Positions 26,371-36,023 of a stretch of 64,000 nt of DNA are shown piece by piece. The notes under the pieces were generated by a model that was given only the letters and a program-made list of their open reading frames with translations, did no database searches and had not been told where the DNA came from. The DNA is from JAXGXJ01 sp050943595. Lineage in GTDB: Bacteria; Actinomycetota; Thermoleophilia; RBG-16-64-13. The stretch lies in the NCBI GenBank assembly GCA_050943595.1, contig JBMNPM010000008.1, forward strand, positions 35,535-99,534. Reading direction: 5' to 3'. A program made the position numbers and the translations under genes. Numbering within the stretch: position 1 is the stretch's first letter; every line of letters starts with the position of its first letter.

Positions 26371-28056
26371 ATGCGTCGGCAGTCAAGCAACAGACGTCTG
26401 GCCGGCAACAGACGTCTGGCTATTTTCATGGGCGTGGCCGTGGTCTTCCTGGCTGCATTATTTGTGCGTACCTTCTACGTGCAGGTGGTGGCGGCTCCAA
26501 GTCTTAAGGAGCAGGCCCAGGAGCAGTCTATCCGCACGGTAGCTTTGGATGCCCCCCGAGGTATCATCTACGATCGCGACGGTTGTCAACTGGCCGTATC
26601 GGCGGGTAGGGAGACTGTGTATGCGAATCCCAGAGAGGTTGCAGATCCAGACGCTGCGGCCGAGCGATTGGGAGACGTGTTGGGCCTATCGGTTGATGAC
26701 TTGGCAGCCAAGCTGAGGAGAGACACGCAGTTCGTGTATCTCGCCCGCAAGGTTTCGTCGACTAAGGGCGATGCGGTGAAGGCCTTGGGACTCAGTGGGA
26801 TCACGGTCTGTGCGGAGGACAAGCGTGTCTATCCGAACGGTGCGCTGGCACCCCAGCTACTCGGTTTCGTGGGTACGGATGGTACGGGCCTTGCCGGTCT
26901 GGAGAAGGAGTACGACGAGTTGCTGACGGGGGAGGCGGGGCAGGCACAGGTAGTGAGTGATCCGGACGGCAATAGGCTGCGCACCACGTCCCTTAAAGAG
27001 GCGGTTCCCGGGCGTTCGATAACGTTGACTATCGATGAGGGCATTCAGTTCGAGACGGAAAAGGTGCTGACAGGTGTGGTGGAGGAATTCAAGGCATTGA
27101 AGGCCTGCGCCGTGGTCATCGATCCCCGCAACGGGGAGATACTGGCGATGGCCAACACCCCGGTGTTTGATACCAATGCCTTCGGATCGGTGGAGGAGAA
27201 GGATCGTCGCAACTCGGTGGTGACCGACCAATATGAACCGGGATCGACCTTCAAGATGATTGTCGCGGCAGCTGCTTTGGAGGGGGGGCTGGTCACTCCT
27301 GACACTACCTTCACTCTTGGTAGGCAGGTGCAGGTGTACGACCGGGTGGTTCACGAAGCACATGAGGACAACCTCCCCTCTATGCGTGAGTTGAGTGTTA
27401 CGCAGATAATCGCGCAGTCATCGAATGTGGGGGCCGTCGTCTTGGGAAAGGAAGTGGGCAAGGACCGTCTGGCAGACATGATCTACAAATTCGGTTTCAC
27501 GCAGAAGCTGGGTATCGATTTCCCGGGTGAAACGCCGGGTATGATGTTGGAGCCCGATGACTGGTCGGGGACGACTATTGCCAACGTGCCTATCGGTCAG
27601 GGTATCTCGGTGACCCCCCTGCAGATGGCGGCCTCCTATGCTGCGGTGGCGAACGACGGTCTCCTCGTCCAACCCCACCTCGTTCGCGACGTCTCTTCTC
27701 CGTGGAGTCGACGGGTGGTCAGCGAGAAGGTGGCCGCTCAATTACGGGCCATGTTGCTGGCCGTCACCGAGGAAGACGGTACAGGCACCAACGCCTGCAT
27801 AGCCGGGTACGAGGTGGCCGGTAAGACGGGCACGGCGCAGAAGGTGGATGAGAAGACGGGTAAGTACGCGGTGGACCGCTTCGTAGCTTCGTTCGTGGGG
27901 ATGGTCCCGGCCGATGATCCTCGGGTCGTGGTGCTGGTCATGGTCGATGAGCCGAAGACTCAGCACTTAGGGGCATTGGTGGCGGCTCCGGCCTTTGCCG
28001 AGATCGCAGGCCTGTCGCTCAAGATTCTCGGCGTGGCTCCGAATGGGGCGGACTGA
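26371..28056 (+). CDS. ftsI: division penicillin-binding protein FtsI/PBP3
   Basis: Septal peptidoglycan transpeptidase. The 561-residue product has a short basic head, one membrane segment (IFMGVAVVFLAALFVRTF), the pedestal (LDAPRGIIYDRDGCQLA) and transpeptidase motifs STFK (Ser292), SSN (350-352) and KTGTAQKV (Lys485). It has no PASTA domains. Starts possible are GTG 26362, overlapping the ftsL stop, and ATG 26371; the latter has GGCGGTG 6 nt upstream. The first codons contain an 18-bp tandem duplication encoding NRRLAGNRRLA. Confidence 0.93.
   Translation: MRRQSSNRRLAGNRRLAIFMGVAVVFLAALFVRTFYVQVVAAPSLKEQAQEQSIRTVALDAPRGIIYDRDGCQLAVSAGRETVYANPREVADPDAAAERLGDVLGLSVDDLAAKLRRDTQFVYLARKVSSTKGDAVKALGLSGITVCAEDKRVYPNGALAPQLLGFVGTDGTGLAGLEKEYDELLTGEAGQAQVVSDPDGNRLRTTSLKEAVPGRSITLTIDEGIQFETEKVLTGVVEEFKALKACAVVIDPRNGEILAMANTPVFDTNAFGSVEEKDRRNSVVTDQYEPGSTFKMIVAAAALEGGLVTPDTTFTLGRQVQVYDRVVHEAHEDNLPSMRELSVTQIIAQSSNVGAVVLGKEVGKDRLADMIYKFGFTQKLGIDFPGETPGMMLEPDDWSGTTIANVPIGQGISVTPLQMAASYAAVANDGLLVQPHLVRDVSSPWSRRVVSEKVAAQLRAMLLAVTEEDGTGTNACIAGYEVAGKTGTAQKVDEKTGKYAVDRFVASFVGMVPADDPRVVVLVMVDEPKTQHLGALVAAPAFAEIAGLSLKILGVAPNGAD
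26387..26420 (+). repeat. tandem duplication in the 5' end of ftsI
   Basis: GCAACAGACGTCTGGC occurs at 26387-26402 and again at 26405-26420, in frame, with an 18-bp period. Each unit contains the 10-bp palindrome CAGACGTCTG. Confidence 0.85.
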
Positions 28057-28102
28057 TGGTCGTGCGGGGTAAGGCGGTCAGTCTCCCGGTAGGGCGGCGG
28101 GC

Positions 28103-29665
28103 ATGACATCGATGACAGAATCTATTTGCGTGAGACTTTCAGATCTATTCGCGGGCCTGGGGGACTGTCGCTTTCTGGGCTCCTCCGAGACCCTGGTGCG
28201 TGGTCTCAGCTATCGAAGCGACGAAGTGGTTGATGGTTGCCTCTTCTTCTGCGTGCCCGGATTCGTGCGTGATGGGCACGACTTTGCTCCCGGTGCCGTA
28301 GAGCGGGGAGCCGTCGCTTTGTGTGTGGAGCGGCCCCTGGACTTGCCTGTCCCACAGGTCATAGTCTCCTCGGTACGAGAAGCCATGGGACCCGTGGCTG
28401 CCGCTTTCTACGGACATCCAACTTCACAACTCCGCACGGCCGGCATAACCGGCACAAACGGCAAGACGACGTCAGCCTTTCTGGTAGCTCATTTGTTGGA
28501 CGAGGCCGGTCTTCGCGCCGGTCTTTTGGGGACCATTGAGCGCCGCGTGGGAGGGGTGGCCGCATCGACCGCCCGGACTACACCTGAGGCTATCGATGTC
28601 CAACGTGACATGGCTTCCATGATTCGTGCGGGTGATTACGCTATGGTCATGGAGGTCTCCTCCCATGCTCTGGACTTGGGCAGGGTGTTGGGCACCCAGT
28701 TTCACGTCGTAGCCTTCACGAATCTCACCCAGGACCACCTCGATTACCATAAGACGCTCGAATCCTACTTCGCCACAAAACAAAGGCTCTTCACCGATCC
28801 TCGCTTGACGAGCAGCGGGACGTCGGCCGTTATCAACATCGACGATTCCTATGGGAGGCGGCTGGCTCAGGAATACCCTTCCGAGCGCCTGTTGACCTGC
28901 TCGAGCGCCTCGGGCGGAGGGGTGGAGGCCGACCTGGTGATGAGGGATTACGTCATCGATGCTACAGGTAGTCGCGGTACCTTGGTGGTGCGCGGCAATG
29001 CTCTGCGGTATGTGGGGGGCGGTGGGGCCTCTGGGGGGCGGAGCGAAAAACACTTCAAGGTGGCGACCCACCTCGTAGGTGCATTCAACGTGGCGAACAC
29101 GCTCACCGCACTCGGTATAGGACTGGGACTGGGGTTGGATATAGAACAGATGTTGGTCGCTCTAGAGCGGTTCCCGGGTGTTCCGGGGCGCATGGAGTCC
29201 GTCCACGTCGGACAACCTTTTGCAGTACTGGTCGACTACGCGCACACGCCTGATTCTGTGCGCAACGTCCTTGAGACGGCCCGGGCGATCACTACGGGGC
29301 GTCTGTTGGCCGTCCTAGGGTGCGGCGGGGACAGGGACGGGGGCAAGAGACCCTGCATGGGCCGCGAAGCAGAAGCTTTGGCCGACAAGGTCTTTATCAC
29401 CTCTGACAACCCGCGGACGGAGGATCCAGAAGCCATAATCCGGGACATCCTCGGCGGGATGGTGGTCCCTGCCGCTGCGGTGGTGGAGGCCGATCGACGC
29501 AGGGCCATCGCGGCGGCCCTTATGGAGGCCCGGCCGGGCGACGTCGTGTTATTGCTGGGCAAGGGCCATGAGTCCGGCCAGGAGTTCGCCGATCGCGTTA
29601 TCCCCTTCGACGACCGGCTGGTGGCACGGGAGGTGCTCGAAGGGCTGCATGGAGTGGGTCGATGA
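28103..29665 (+). CDS. murE: UDP-MurNAc-tripeptide synthetase MurE
   Basis: Adds the third residue of the peptidoglycan stem in the cytosol. The 520-residue product has the Mur-ligase P-loop GTNGKTT (117-123), MEVSSHALDLGRVLGTQF, and DNPR at 435-438, the motif that marks ligases using meso-diaminopimelate rather than lysine. The 46-bp gap after ftsI has no promoter that can be recognised. The stop overlaps the murF start. Confidence 0.95.
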   Translation: MTSMTESICVRLSDLFAGLGDCRFLGSSETLVRGLSYRSDEVVDGCLFFCVPGFVRDGHDFAPGAVERGAVALCVERPLDLPVPQVIVSSVREAMGPVAAAFYGHPTSQLRTAGITGTNGKTTSAFLVAHLLDEAGLRAGLLGTIERRVGGVAASTARTTPEAIDVQRDMASMIRAGDYAMVMEVSSHALDLGRVLGTQFHVVAFTNLTQDHLDYHKTLESYFATKQRLFTDPRLTSSGTSAVINIDDSYGRRLAQEYPSERLLTCSSASGGGVEADLVMRDYVIDATGSRGTLVVRGNALRYVGGGGASGGRSEKHFKVATHLVGAFNVANTLTALGIGLGLGLDIEQMLVALERFPGVPGRMESVHVGQPFAVLVDYAHTPDSVRNVLETARAITTGRLLAVLGCGGDRDGGKRPCMGREAEALADKVFITSDNPRTEDPEAIIRDILGGMVVPAAAVVEADRRRAIAAALMEARPGDVVLLLGKGHESGQEFADRVIPFDDRLVAREVLEGLHGVGR

Positions 29666-31116
29666 TCGTCCTTACCGCCGAGGAAGTTGCCCAGGCACTC
29701 GATCTACATGCCTTTTCAGGCCCCGTGGAAGCGGTCGGTATCGACACCCGCACCATGAAGCCGGGAGATTTGTTTGTGGCTCTGCGTGGCGAGCGCTTCG
29801 ACGGTCATGCCTTCGTGGAGACGGCTTTGGCCAAAGGGGCCTCGGCTGTGCTTGTGGACAAGGCCTGGTGGGAGGGAGACGGGGCCGGGATGCAGGTGCC
29901 CGGCATGTGTGCCCCTATCCATCCGGTCGCCGACACGCTGGAGGCGCTGGGCGCTCTGGCACGGGCCGTCCGCCGTAAATCGGGGGCCAAGGTGATTGCC
30001 GTAACGGGCAGTGTCGGCAAGACGGGGACCAAGGACCTCATCGCGGCTATGGCGGGCCGTACGGGTCGGGTGGTCTCCACCACAGCCAATCAGAACAATG
30101 AGGTAGGAGTGCCGCTTACCTTGTTGGCTCTTGAACCGGACACCCAAATCGCTGTGGTGGAGATGGGGATGCGGGGGCCCGGCCAGATCGCTGCGCTGAC
30201 CAGGATGGCCGAGCCGGATGTAGGAGTGATCACCGCCATCCATCCGGTCCACTTGGAGTTTCTGGGGTCGCTGGAAGGTATAGCTGAGGCTAAGGCTGAG
30301 CTGATCTTGGCTCTGGGACCGGCGGGCACGGCCGTGATTCCTGCAGATTGCGACGCTATCCTTCCACATGTGGCCGACGTGCGCGCTCGAGTGCTGCGGT
30401 TTGCATTGAACCCCAATGCCGGTGGGGCTGATGTGTGGGGAGCGGTGCGCACGCGGCAGAGCAGAGGCAGTGCCTTGGTGTCGATCCATTGGCCTCACAC
30501 CGAGGCGGAGGTGGAACTTCCCTTCACTTCCCGACACCGGTTGGAGAACACGATGGCTGCGGTGGCAGCGTGTTACGCGGCGGACCTCCCTGTAGAACTT
30601 TGTCTGTCGGGAGCGGCCGACGTGGTCTTTACCTCCTCCCGTGGTGACGTGGCGACGGTTGGTGAGTGGGTGGTCATTGACGACACATACAATGCCAGCC
30701 CGGCTGCGGTGCGTGCGGCGGTGGATGACTTAGTGGAGCTGGCCCAGGAGCGTGGTGGACGGCCCGTGGCCGTGCTGGGCGACATGCTGGAGTTGGGCCC
30801 CGAGGCCGAGCGCTTCCATGAGGAGTGTGGTGCCTATGCCGCTCGAATGGGTGTACAGGCTCTGTGGGGAGTGGGGCCGCTTTCACGGGCTACCAGCCGG
30901 GGATTCTGCCGCGCTGCGGGGATCGGCCAGAGGGCCGGGCACTTGGAGACGGTGAGTGAGGCCGGTCCGGTTCTGTCTGGCCTGCAGCCGGGTGATGTGA
31001 TCCTGTTCAAGGCCTCACGGAGTGTGGAGCTGGATACCATGGTGTCGGCCGTCATGCAGAGCGCCGGCTGCAGCCGAACAGACGGAACGCGGACCGGTGC
31101 AGGTGGTGGGTCATGA
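29662..31116 (+). CDS. murF: UDP-MurNAc-tripeptide-D-Ala-D-Ala ligase MurF
   Basis: Adds D-Ala-D-Ala to the UDP-linked tripeptide. The 484-residue product has the N-terminal substrate domain, P-loop VTGSVGKTGTKD (Lys120), NQNNEVGVPLTLL, MGMRGPGQIAALTRMAEPD and DDTYNASPAAVRAAVDDL. ATG overlaps the murE stop and TGA overlaps the mraY ATG, so the three genes are coupled. Confidence 0.95.
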   Translation: MIVLTAEEVAQALDLHAFSGPVEAVGIDTRTMKPGDLFVALRGERFDGHAFVETALAKGASAVLVDKAWWEGDGAGMQVPGMCAPIHPVADTLEALGALARAVRRKSGAKVIAVTGSVGKTGTKDLIAAMAGRTGRVVSTTANQNNEVGVPLTLLALEPDTQIAVVEMGMRGPGQIAALTRMAEPDVGVITAIHPVHLEFLGSLEGIAEAKAELILALGPAGTAVIPADCDAILPHVADVRARVLRFALNPNAGGADVWGAVRTRQSRGSALVSIHWPHTEAEVELPFTSRHRLENTMAAVAACYAADLPVELCLSGAADVVFTSSRGDVATVGEWVVIDDTYNASPAAVRAAVDDLVELAQERGGRPVAVLGDMLELGPEAERFHEECGAYAARMGVQALWGVGPLSRATSRGFCRAAGIGQRAGHLETVSEAGPVLSGLQPGDVILFKASRSVELDTMVSAVMQSAGCSRTDGTRTGAGGGS

Positions 31117-32093
31117 TTAAGATCTTGGCTGCAAGCCTGGTGGCCGTCATCATATCTCTGATCGCCGGCCCCCGCTTCATCAAGTGGCTCCATAGACGCG
31201 GTATCGGGCAGAACATCCGCGAAGCCGGTCCCGAAAGACACGTCCAGAAGCAGGGCACACCCACCATGGGCGGCCTGCTCATACTCGTCTCCGCCCTCAT
31301 CCCGTACTTAATATTCGCCCCCAAAACCGTTGCCAGTTTGGTGGTGGTCATACTCACTTTCGGTTCCGGTGGCATCGGCTTTGCCGACGATTTGATCAAA
31401 CAGAGGTGGCATCGTTCTTTGGGACTGAGCGGCAAGGTCAAACTGCTGCTGCAGGTGGGGCTCGTGCTCATCGCGGTCTTTGTGGCGCTGCGCTGGGGAG
31501 GGGTCGACACGGTGCTGACGGTTCCCTTCGTGCGGCAGGGGTTGGCTATCGGCGGTCTCTATTATGTGTTCGCCGTTATCCTGGTGGCTGGTTTCTCCAA
31601 CGCCGTGAATCTCACAGACGGACTCGACGGACTTGCAGCAGGCACAGTGGCGGTCGCCCTATTCGCTTGTGCTGGCATCGCGTACCTGCGCGGTGATACC
31701 GACGTCGCCATCCTGGCGGCCTGTCTCACCGGTGCCTCTCTGGGCTTCCTGTGGTACAACTCGCATCCGGCTTCCGTCTTCATGGGAGATACCGGTTCGC
31801 TTGCTTTGGGGGCGGCGTTGGGAGGTATGGCGGTGATCACACAGACGGAGATCCTGATCCTGCTCATCGGCGGGCTGTTCGTTGTGGAGGCCCTTAGTGT
31901 CATGATCCAGGTGCTCAGCTTCCGCCTCTTTCGTAAGCGTCTCTTTCTCATGGCTCCCATCCATCATCACTTCGAGTTGAAGAATTGGTCGGAGACGAAG
32001 ATCATCGTACGCTTCTGGATCATCTCCGCCCTGTTGTCCGCCTCCGGCCTCACCCTCTACTACTTGAGCTTCAATCAGATCGGACGGGGATGA
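31113..32093 (+). CDS. mraY: phospho-MurNAc-pentapeptide transferase MraY
   Basis: Integral membrane enzyme that makes lipid I. The 326-residue product has about ten membrane segments and the family motifs QKQGTPTMGG, GFADDLIKQ, NLTDGLDGLAAG, FMGDTGSLALG and PIHHHFELKNW, which contain the catalytic and Mg2+-binding Asp residues and the HHH loop. It is coupled to murF and murD by 4-nt overlaps. Confidence 0.96.
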   Translation: MIKILAASLVAVIISLIAGPRFIKWLHRRGIGQNIREAGPERHVQKQGTPTMGGLLILVSALIPYLIFAPKTVASLVVVILTFGSGGIGFADDLIKQRWHRSLGLSGKVKLLLQVGLVLIAVFVALRWGGVDTVLTVPFVRQGLAIGGLYYVFAVILVAGFSNAVNLTDGLDGLAAGTVAVALFACAGIAYLRGDTDVAILAACLTGASLGFLWYNSHPASVFMGDTGSLALGAALGGMAVITQTEILILLIGGLFVVEALSVMIQVLSFRLFRKRLFLMAPIHHHFELKNWSETKIIVRFWIISALLSASGLTLYYLSFNQIGRG

Positions 32094-33637
32094 CGATGAC
32101 CGGTCCTACCATCAGCGGGCCTATCCTGCCCGCGACCGGCCACCCGAATGGCCCCCTGGATGATCGTGGTGTCCCCGCCTCGGGAGCCACCCGGCGCGTC
32201 GGTGACCCCCGCACTGGGTTGTCGCCGTCGGTTACACGGGTGTTGGTCTTGGGAGCGAGTCGCTCAGGTATGGCGGCGGCTCTGGCTCTGAGGAGGCTGG
32301 GGTTGGGCGTGACGCTCGTCGATCGCAAGAAATATGAATCGGTGTCCGGTCTGGCGGAGCTGGTGGATGCCGGTGTCGACTTCATGACTGAGGACGAGCT
32401 GGCCGCCGGCCTGCCGGTCGCACAACTGGTGGTGAAGAGCCCTGGTGTGCCCGCCGAATCCCGTCCGATGACGATCGCCCGGGCCGAAGGGATACCAGTC
32501 TGGAGCGAGGTGGAGCTGGCCTATACACTCCTACCCAATCCCTTCAACGCTATAACCGGCACCAATGGTAAAACTACGACCACCATCCTGCTGGGGCATC
32601 TTCTGACTGTGGCCGGTCGACCGGCGCGTATTTTGGGAAACATCGGTATGGCCGTCAGTTCGGTGGTGGGAGGTGTGGCGTCCGACGAAGAGTTGGTGGT
32701 AGAAGTATCCAGTTTCCAACTCGAGGATGTACACGCGTTCCGCCCGGCCGTGGGTGTATTTCTCAACCTGACCCCGGATCACCTGGATCGCCACGGCACT
32801 GTGGAGCGATATCTAGCCTGCAAGGCCAATCTCTTCGCCCGGCAGGGGCCCGGCGATGTGGCCGTACTCAATCTCGCCGACCCGGCTGTGGCTGCCCTGG
32901 GCGAGGAATTGCTCTCTCGGCCCATAGGTCCCCGGGTGGCTTTTTTCTCCACAGCGGCCGCTCCTGTGGCGCGGAGCGGGACCGGCGATATGCGCCCGCA
33001 CTCGTGGGTGGACGACGGCCGGGTGTTCTTGGAAGGCGAACCGGTGCTTCGGGTGGAGGAGATCATGTTGCCGGGTCGGCACAATCTGGAGAATTGCCTG
33101 GCTGCGGGCACGGCGGCTCTCGCCCGGGGAGTGGAGAGAGGCGCAGTGGCTGAGGGGTTGCGTACCTTCAAAGGGGTAGCGCACCGGTTGGAACGTGTAG
33201 GTATGGTGGCCGGGGTGACGTATGTGAACGACAGTAAGGCCACGAACGTCGACGCGACCCTCACCGCCTTGAATGCGTTTGGGCAGGGGGTGCATCTCAT
33301 CTTGGGAGGCAGAGACAAAGCCTCCGATTACCGGCCTGTAGCACGAGCCTGTGCGAAGGGGTGTCGCGCTGTGTACCTCATAGGGGAGGCTACGCCTCTC
33401 ATCGAGGACGCCTTCCGCCGGGTGCGCCTAGAGGAGGGTATGGACACCATCCCTGAGCCGGGACGATTCCAGGACTTGGAGCGCGCCGTCCACGCGGCCG
33501 CTGCGGTCGCCGTGCCGGATGAAATAGTCTTGCTGGCCCCGGCCTGCGCCAGTTTCGACCAGTACAGTGGCTTTGAGGAGCGTGGCGAACACTTCCGCGC
33601 GCTGGTGTCCTCCTTGGGTGGCGGCCATCGTGAGTAG
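32090..33637 (+). CDS. murD: UDP-MurNAc-L-Ala-D-Glu ligase MurD
   Basis: Adds D-glutamate to UDP-MurNAc-L-Ala. The 515-residue product has the Rossmann-like start VLVLGASRSGMAAALALRRL, P-loop ITGTNGKTTTTILL, LNLTPDHLDRHGTVERY and NDSKATNVDATL. About 48 residues of Pro/Gly-rich sequence precede the first domain, more than usual. ATG 32090 (overlapping the mraY stop) and ATG 32096 (GGGG 6 nt upstream) are both possible; a frame from 31985 would run inside mraY. Confidence 0.94.
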   Translation: MTMTGPTISGPILPATGHPNGPLDDRGVPASGATRRVGDPRTGLSPSVTRVLVLGASRSGMAAALALRRLGLGVTLVDRKKYESVSGLAELVDAGVDFMTEDELAAGLPVAQLVVKSPGVPAESRPMTIARAEGIPVWSEVELAYTLLPNPFNAITGTNGKTTTTILLGHLLTVAGRPARILGNIGMAVSSVVGGVASDEELVVEVSSFQLEDVHAFRPAVGVFLNLTPDHLDRHGTVERYLACKANLFARQGPGDVAVLNLADPAVAALGEELLSRPIGPRVAFFSTAAAPVARSGTGDMRPHSWVDDGRVFLEGEPVLRVEEIMLPGRHNLENCLAAGTAALARGVERGAVAEGLRTFKGVAHRLERVGMVAGVTYVNDSKATNVDATLTALNAFGQGVHLILGGRDKASDYRPVARACAKGCRAVYLIGEATPLIEDAFRRVRLEEGMDTIPEPGRFQDLERAVHAAAAVAVPDEIVLLAPACASFDQYSGFEERGEHFRALVSSLGGGHRE

Positions 33638-34997
33638 GTCTTCGAGCGTCAGACAGGCGCGAACCCGCGCTACAGCCACCGGTGAGCGGGCCGGCCGGCG
33701 TCCGGATGTCACCCGGTCTCGGACTGGACGTACGAGGGGGAAAGCGGCTGTTTCCTATACCGACGCGGCCGTTTCCCCGTACGCGGGGCAGCGGCTCAAA
33801 GACTCGGCGCTGGGCCCCTACTACCTGGTTTGGATAAGTGCGCTGGTGCTCTTGGCCATCGGGTTATGCATGATCCTCTCCGTCTCAGTGAGCAAAGCGG
33901 TCACTCCTGGGGGGAGCACCTTTGACTACGTACGAGATCAGGGCATAACCGCCATCATAGGTGTGCTGCTCATGATCCTGATATCCATCCTCGACTATCG
34001 TCGCTGGGTACGGATTGTCTCCGTGATTGCCCTAGTCGGAGGGATCCTGTTCCTGCTCGCGATGAACATACCCGGGGTTAGTACGGAAGAGAAGGGGTCG
34101 TCCAGTTGGATCATACTGGGGCCCATATCTTTGCAGCCTTCAGAGTTCGCCAAATTGGCTCTGGTCATGGCCGGTGCCCATCTGCTGTCAATGCGACGTG
34201 TGGTGCCGGGCGACTTCAGGTCGTTGATGGTCCCGTTCGGTGTGGTCGGGTTCGGCATATGTGGTCTGGTGCTTCTGGAGCCGGACTTGGGTGCCGCTGT
34301 GATTACGGCCGGGCTCGTCCTAGGTCTCTTGTGGGTGGCAGGTATGAAGGTGCGGCACTGGTTGCCCCTCGCTGGGGCGGGAGTAGGGGTGGCGCTTCTC
34401 TTCGCACTCACCAGTTCAGTGCGTAAGGCCCGCATCTTTTCATTCCTGGATCCTGGCGCTGACCCGCAGGGAGCGGGCTGGCAGTTGTCCCAGGCTCTCG
34501 TGGCCTTGGGTAGGGGGGGATGGTTTGGTGTGGGGCCCGGACAGAGCGTCCAGAAGTTCACCTGGTTGCCCGAGGCCCATAACGACATGATTTTTGCCAT
34601 CCTGGGGGAAGAGTTCGGTCTGCTGGGGACCGGAGCTGTCATCCTGCTCTTCGTGGTGTTCGCGTTGGCTGTGTGGCGTCTTGCCCGACAGTGTGCGGAC
34701 CCCCTGGGTAGGTATCTCCTGGCCGGCTGTGGCATGCTCGTCATGCTCCAGGCTGTGGTGAACATAGGGGGAGTTGTCGGGGCTTTACCGATCACCGGCG
34801 TACCATTGCCCTTCATGAGCCTCGGCCGCAACAGTCTCCTGGTCATGTTGATTGCTACGGGATTAATACTATCTGTGGCCCGTTGGGCACCGGCTCGACC
34901 AACAGTGGCTTCTGACAAGGGGTACAACAATGTCACGTATATTGATCGCCGGCGGAGGGACGGCGGGCCACGTCGTACCCGCTCTGGCGTTGGCTGA
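33630..34997 (+). CDS. ftsW: FtsW, division SEDS glycosyltransferase
   Basis: Polymerises septal glycan with FtsI. The 455-residue product has a basic, probably disordered head of about 65 residues, then about ten membrane segments with LEPDLGAAVI, the loop LPEAHNDMIFAILGEEFGLLG and GVPLPFMSLGRNSLLV. GTG 33630 overlaps the murD end with GGTGG about 8 nt upstream. The basic C-terminal tail overlaps murG by 68 nt. Position in dcw distinguishes it from rodA. Confidence 0.93.
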   Translation: MSRSSSVRQARTRATATGERAGRRPDVTRSRTGRTRGKAAVSYTDAAVSPYAGQRLKDSALGPYYLVWISALVLLAIGLCMILSVSVSKAVTPGGSTFDYVRDQGITAIIGVLLMILISILDYRRWVRIVSVIALVGGILFLLAMNIPGVSTEEKGSSSWIILGPISLQPSEFAKLALVMAGAHLLSMRRVVPGDFRSLMVPFGVVGFGICGLVLLEPDLGAAVITAGLVLGLLWVAGMKVRHWLPLAGAGVGVALLFALTSSVRKARIFSFLDPGADPQGAGWQLSQALVALGRGGWFGVGPGQSVQKFTWLPEAHNDMIFAILGEEFGLLGTGAVILLFVVFALAVWRLARQCADPLGRYLLAGCGMLVMLQAVVNIGGVVGALPITGVPLPFMSLGRNSLLVMLIATGLILSVARWAPARPTVASDKGYNNVTYIDRRRRDGGPRRTRSGVG

Positions 34998-36021
34998 TGT
35001 TCTTTCGGATCGGGGGCACGAGGTAGCGTTCTGTGGTACAGGAAGAGGTATGGAGAAGGACCTGGTCCCCAAAGCCGGCTATCCTTTTTCGGTGATCCGG
35101 ATTCGTGGCTTCAGCCGTCAGTTGGGGCTCTCCACCCTTCAGACCGTGGGGTCGATCCCGTTGGCGGGTGTGGATGCGTGGAAGTTGTTGCGCAGCTTCC
35201 GGCCGCACTGTGTGGTGGGGGTTGGCGCCTATGCATCAGGTCCGGTGGTGGCTGAGGCGGCGGCTACCCGTGTGCCCACCGTGGCCGTCGAGATGGATGC
35301 TCATATGGGGTGGACCAACCGGATTCTGAGCCGGGTGGTCGACAAGGTCTGTCTTTCTTTCCCCGACCCCAGTCTGACGGGGGCGAAATACGTCTACACG
35401 GGTCGTCCGCTGCGCCCCAGCCTCTTGACGGCGACCCGGGAAGAAGGTCTGTCCCGCTTCAGCCTCGACCCGGGGCGTCAGGTCGTCTTAGTGTTTGGGG
35501 GCAGCCTTGGGGCGCGCACCCTGAATACCAACACCCTTTCCGCCTTCGGTACTTGTGATACCTCTTTCCAAGTCCTGCATGTGACGGGGCAACGGGAGTA
35601 TGCTCACGTTGCGCGGGTATTGGCCTCACCGGATGCCAATCCGGCCTACCAGGCCTTCCCTTTCTTGGACGACTTCCCCCTAGCACTGGCTGCTGCCGAC
35701 ATGGTGGTTGGTAGGGCAGGAGGTTCGGTGGCCGAGGTTCTGGCCCGAGGCGTTCCGGCTCTGCTGGTACCCTATCCGTTGGCGGCCGGTGATCACCAGA
35801 CCAAGAATGCGCGCATGGTAGCAGAGGAAGGGGCGGCGCGTATGGTCGCCGATGCCGATCTCACTCCAGACATCCTGACGGCCGAGGTGACGGCGATCCT
35901 GCAGACCGAGACCAATCAACAGATGCGCGCGGCTGCCTTACGACTGGCCCGTCCCGACGCTGCTTCCCGCATAGCCGACGTCATAGTAGAATTACTCTCT
36001 TCCAATCAGAGGAACGATTGA
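34930..36021 (+). CDS. murG: MurG, lipid II-forming GlcNAc transferase
   Basis: Transfers GlcNAc to lipid I at the inner face of the membrane. The 363-residue GT-B protein has GGGTAGHVVPALALADVL, VGVGAYASGPVV, GGSLGARTLN and GRAGGSVAEVLARGVPALLVPYPLA. AAGGGG 7 nt before ATG 34930 sets a start that lies inside ftsW. Confidence 0.95.
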   Translation: MSRILIAGGGTAGHVVPALALADVLSDRGHEVAFCGTGRGMEKDLVPKAGYPFSVIRIRGFSRQLGLSTLQTVGSIPLAGVDAWKLLRSFRPHCVVGVGAYASGPVVAEAAATRVPTVAVEMDAHMGWTNRILSRVVDKVCLSFPDPSLTGAKYVYTGRPLRPSLLTATREEGLSRFSLDPGRQVVLVFGGSLGARTLNTNTLSAFGTCDTSFQVLHVTGQREYAHVARVLASPDANPAYQAFPFLDDFPLALAAADMVVGRAGGSVAEVLARGVPALLVPYPLAAGDHQTKNARMVAEEGAARMVADADLTPDILTAEVTAILQTETNQQMRAAALRLARPDAASRIADVIVELLSSNQRND

Positions 36022-36023
36022 TC

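Noticed and set aside
33995..34936. 313-residue open frame on the minus strand opposite ftsW
   Set aside because: Antisense shadow of a membrane protein gene, rich in Arg, Pro and Ser as expected for such shadows.
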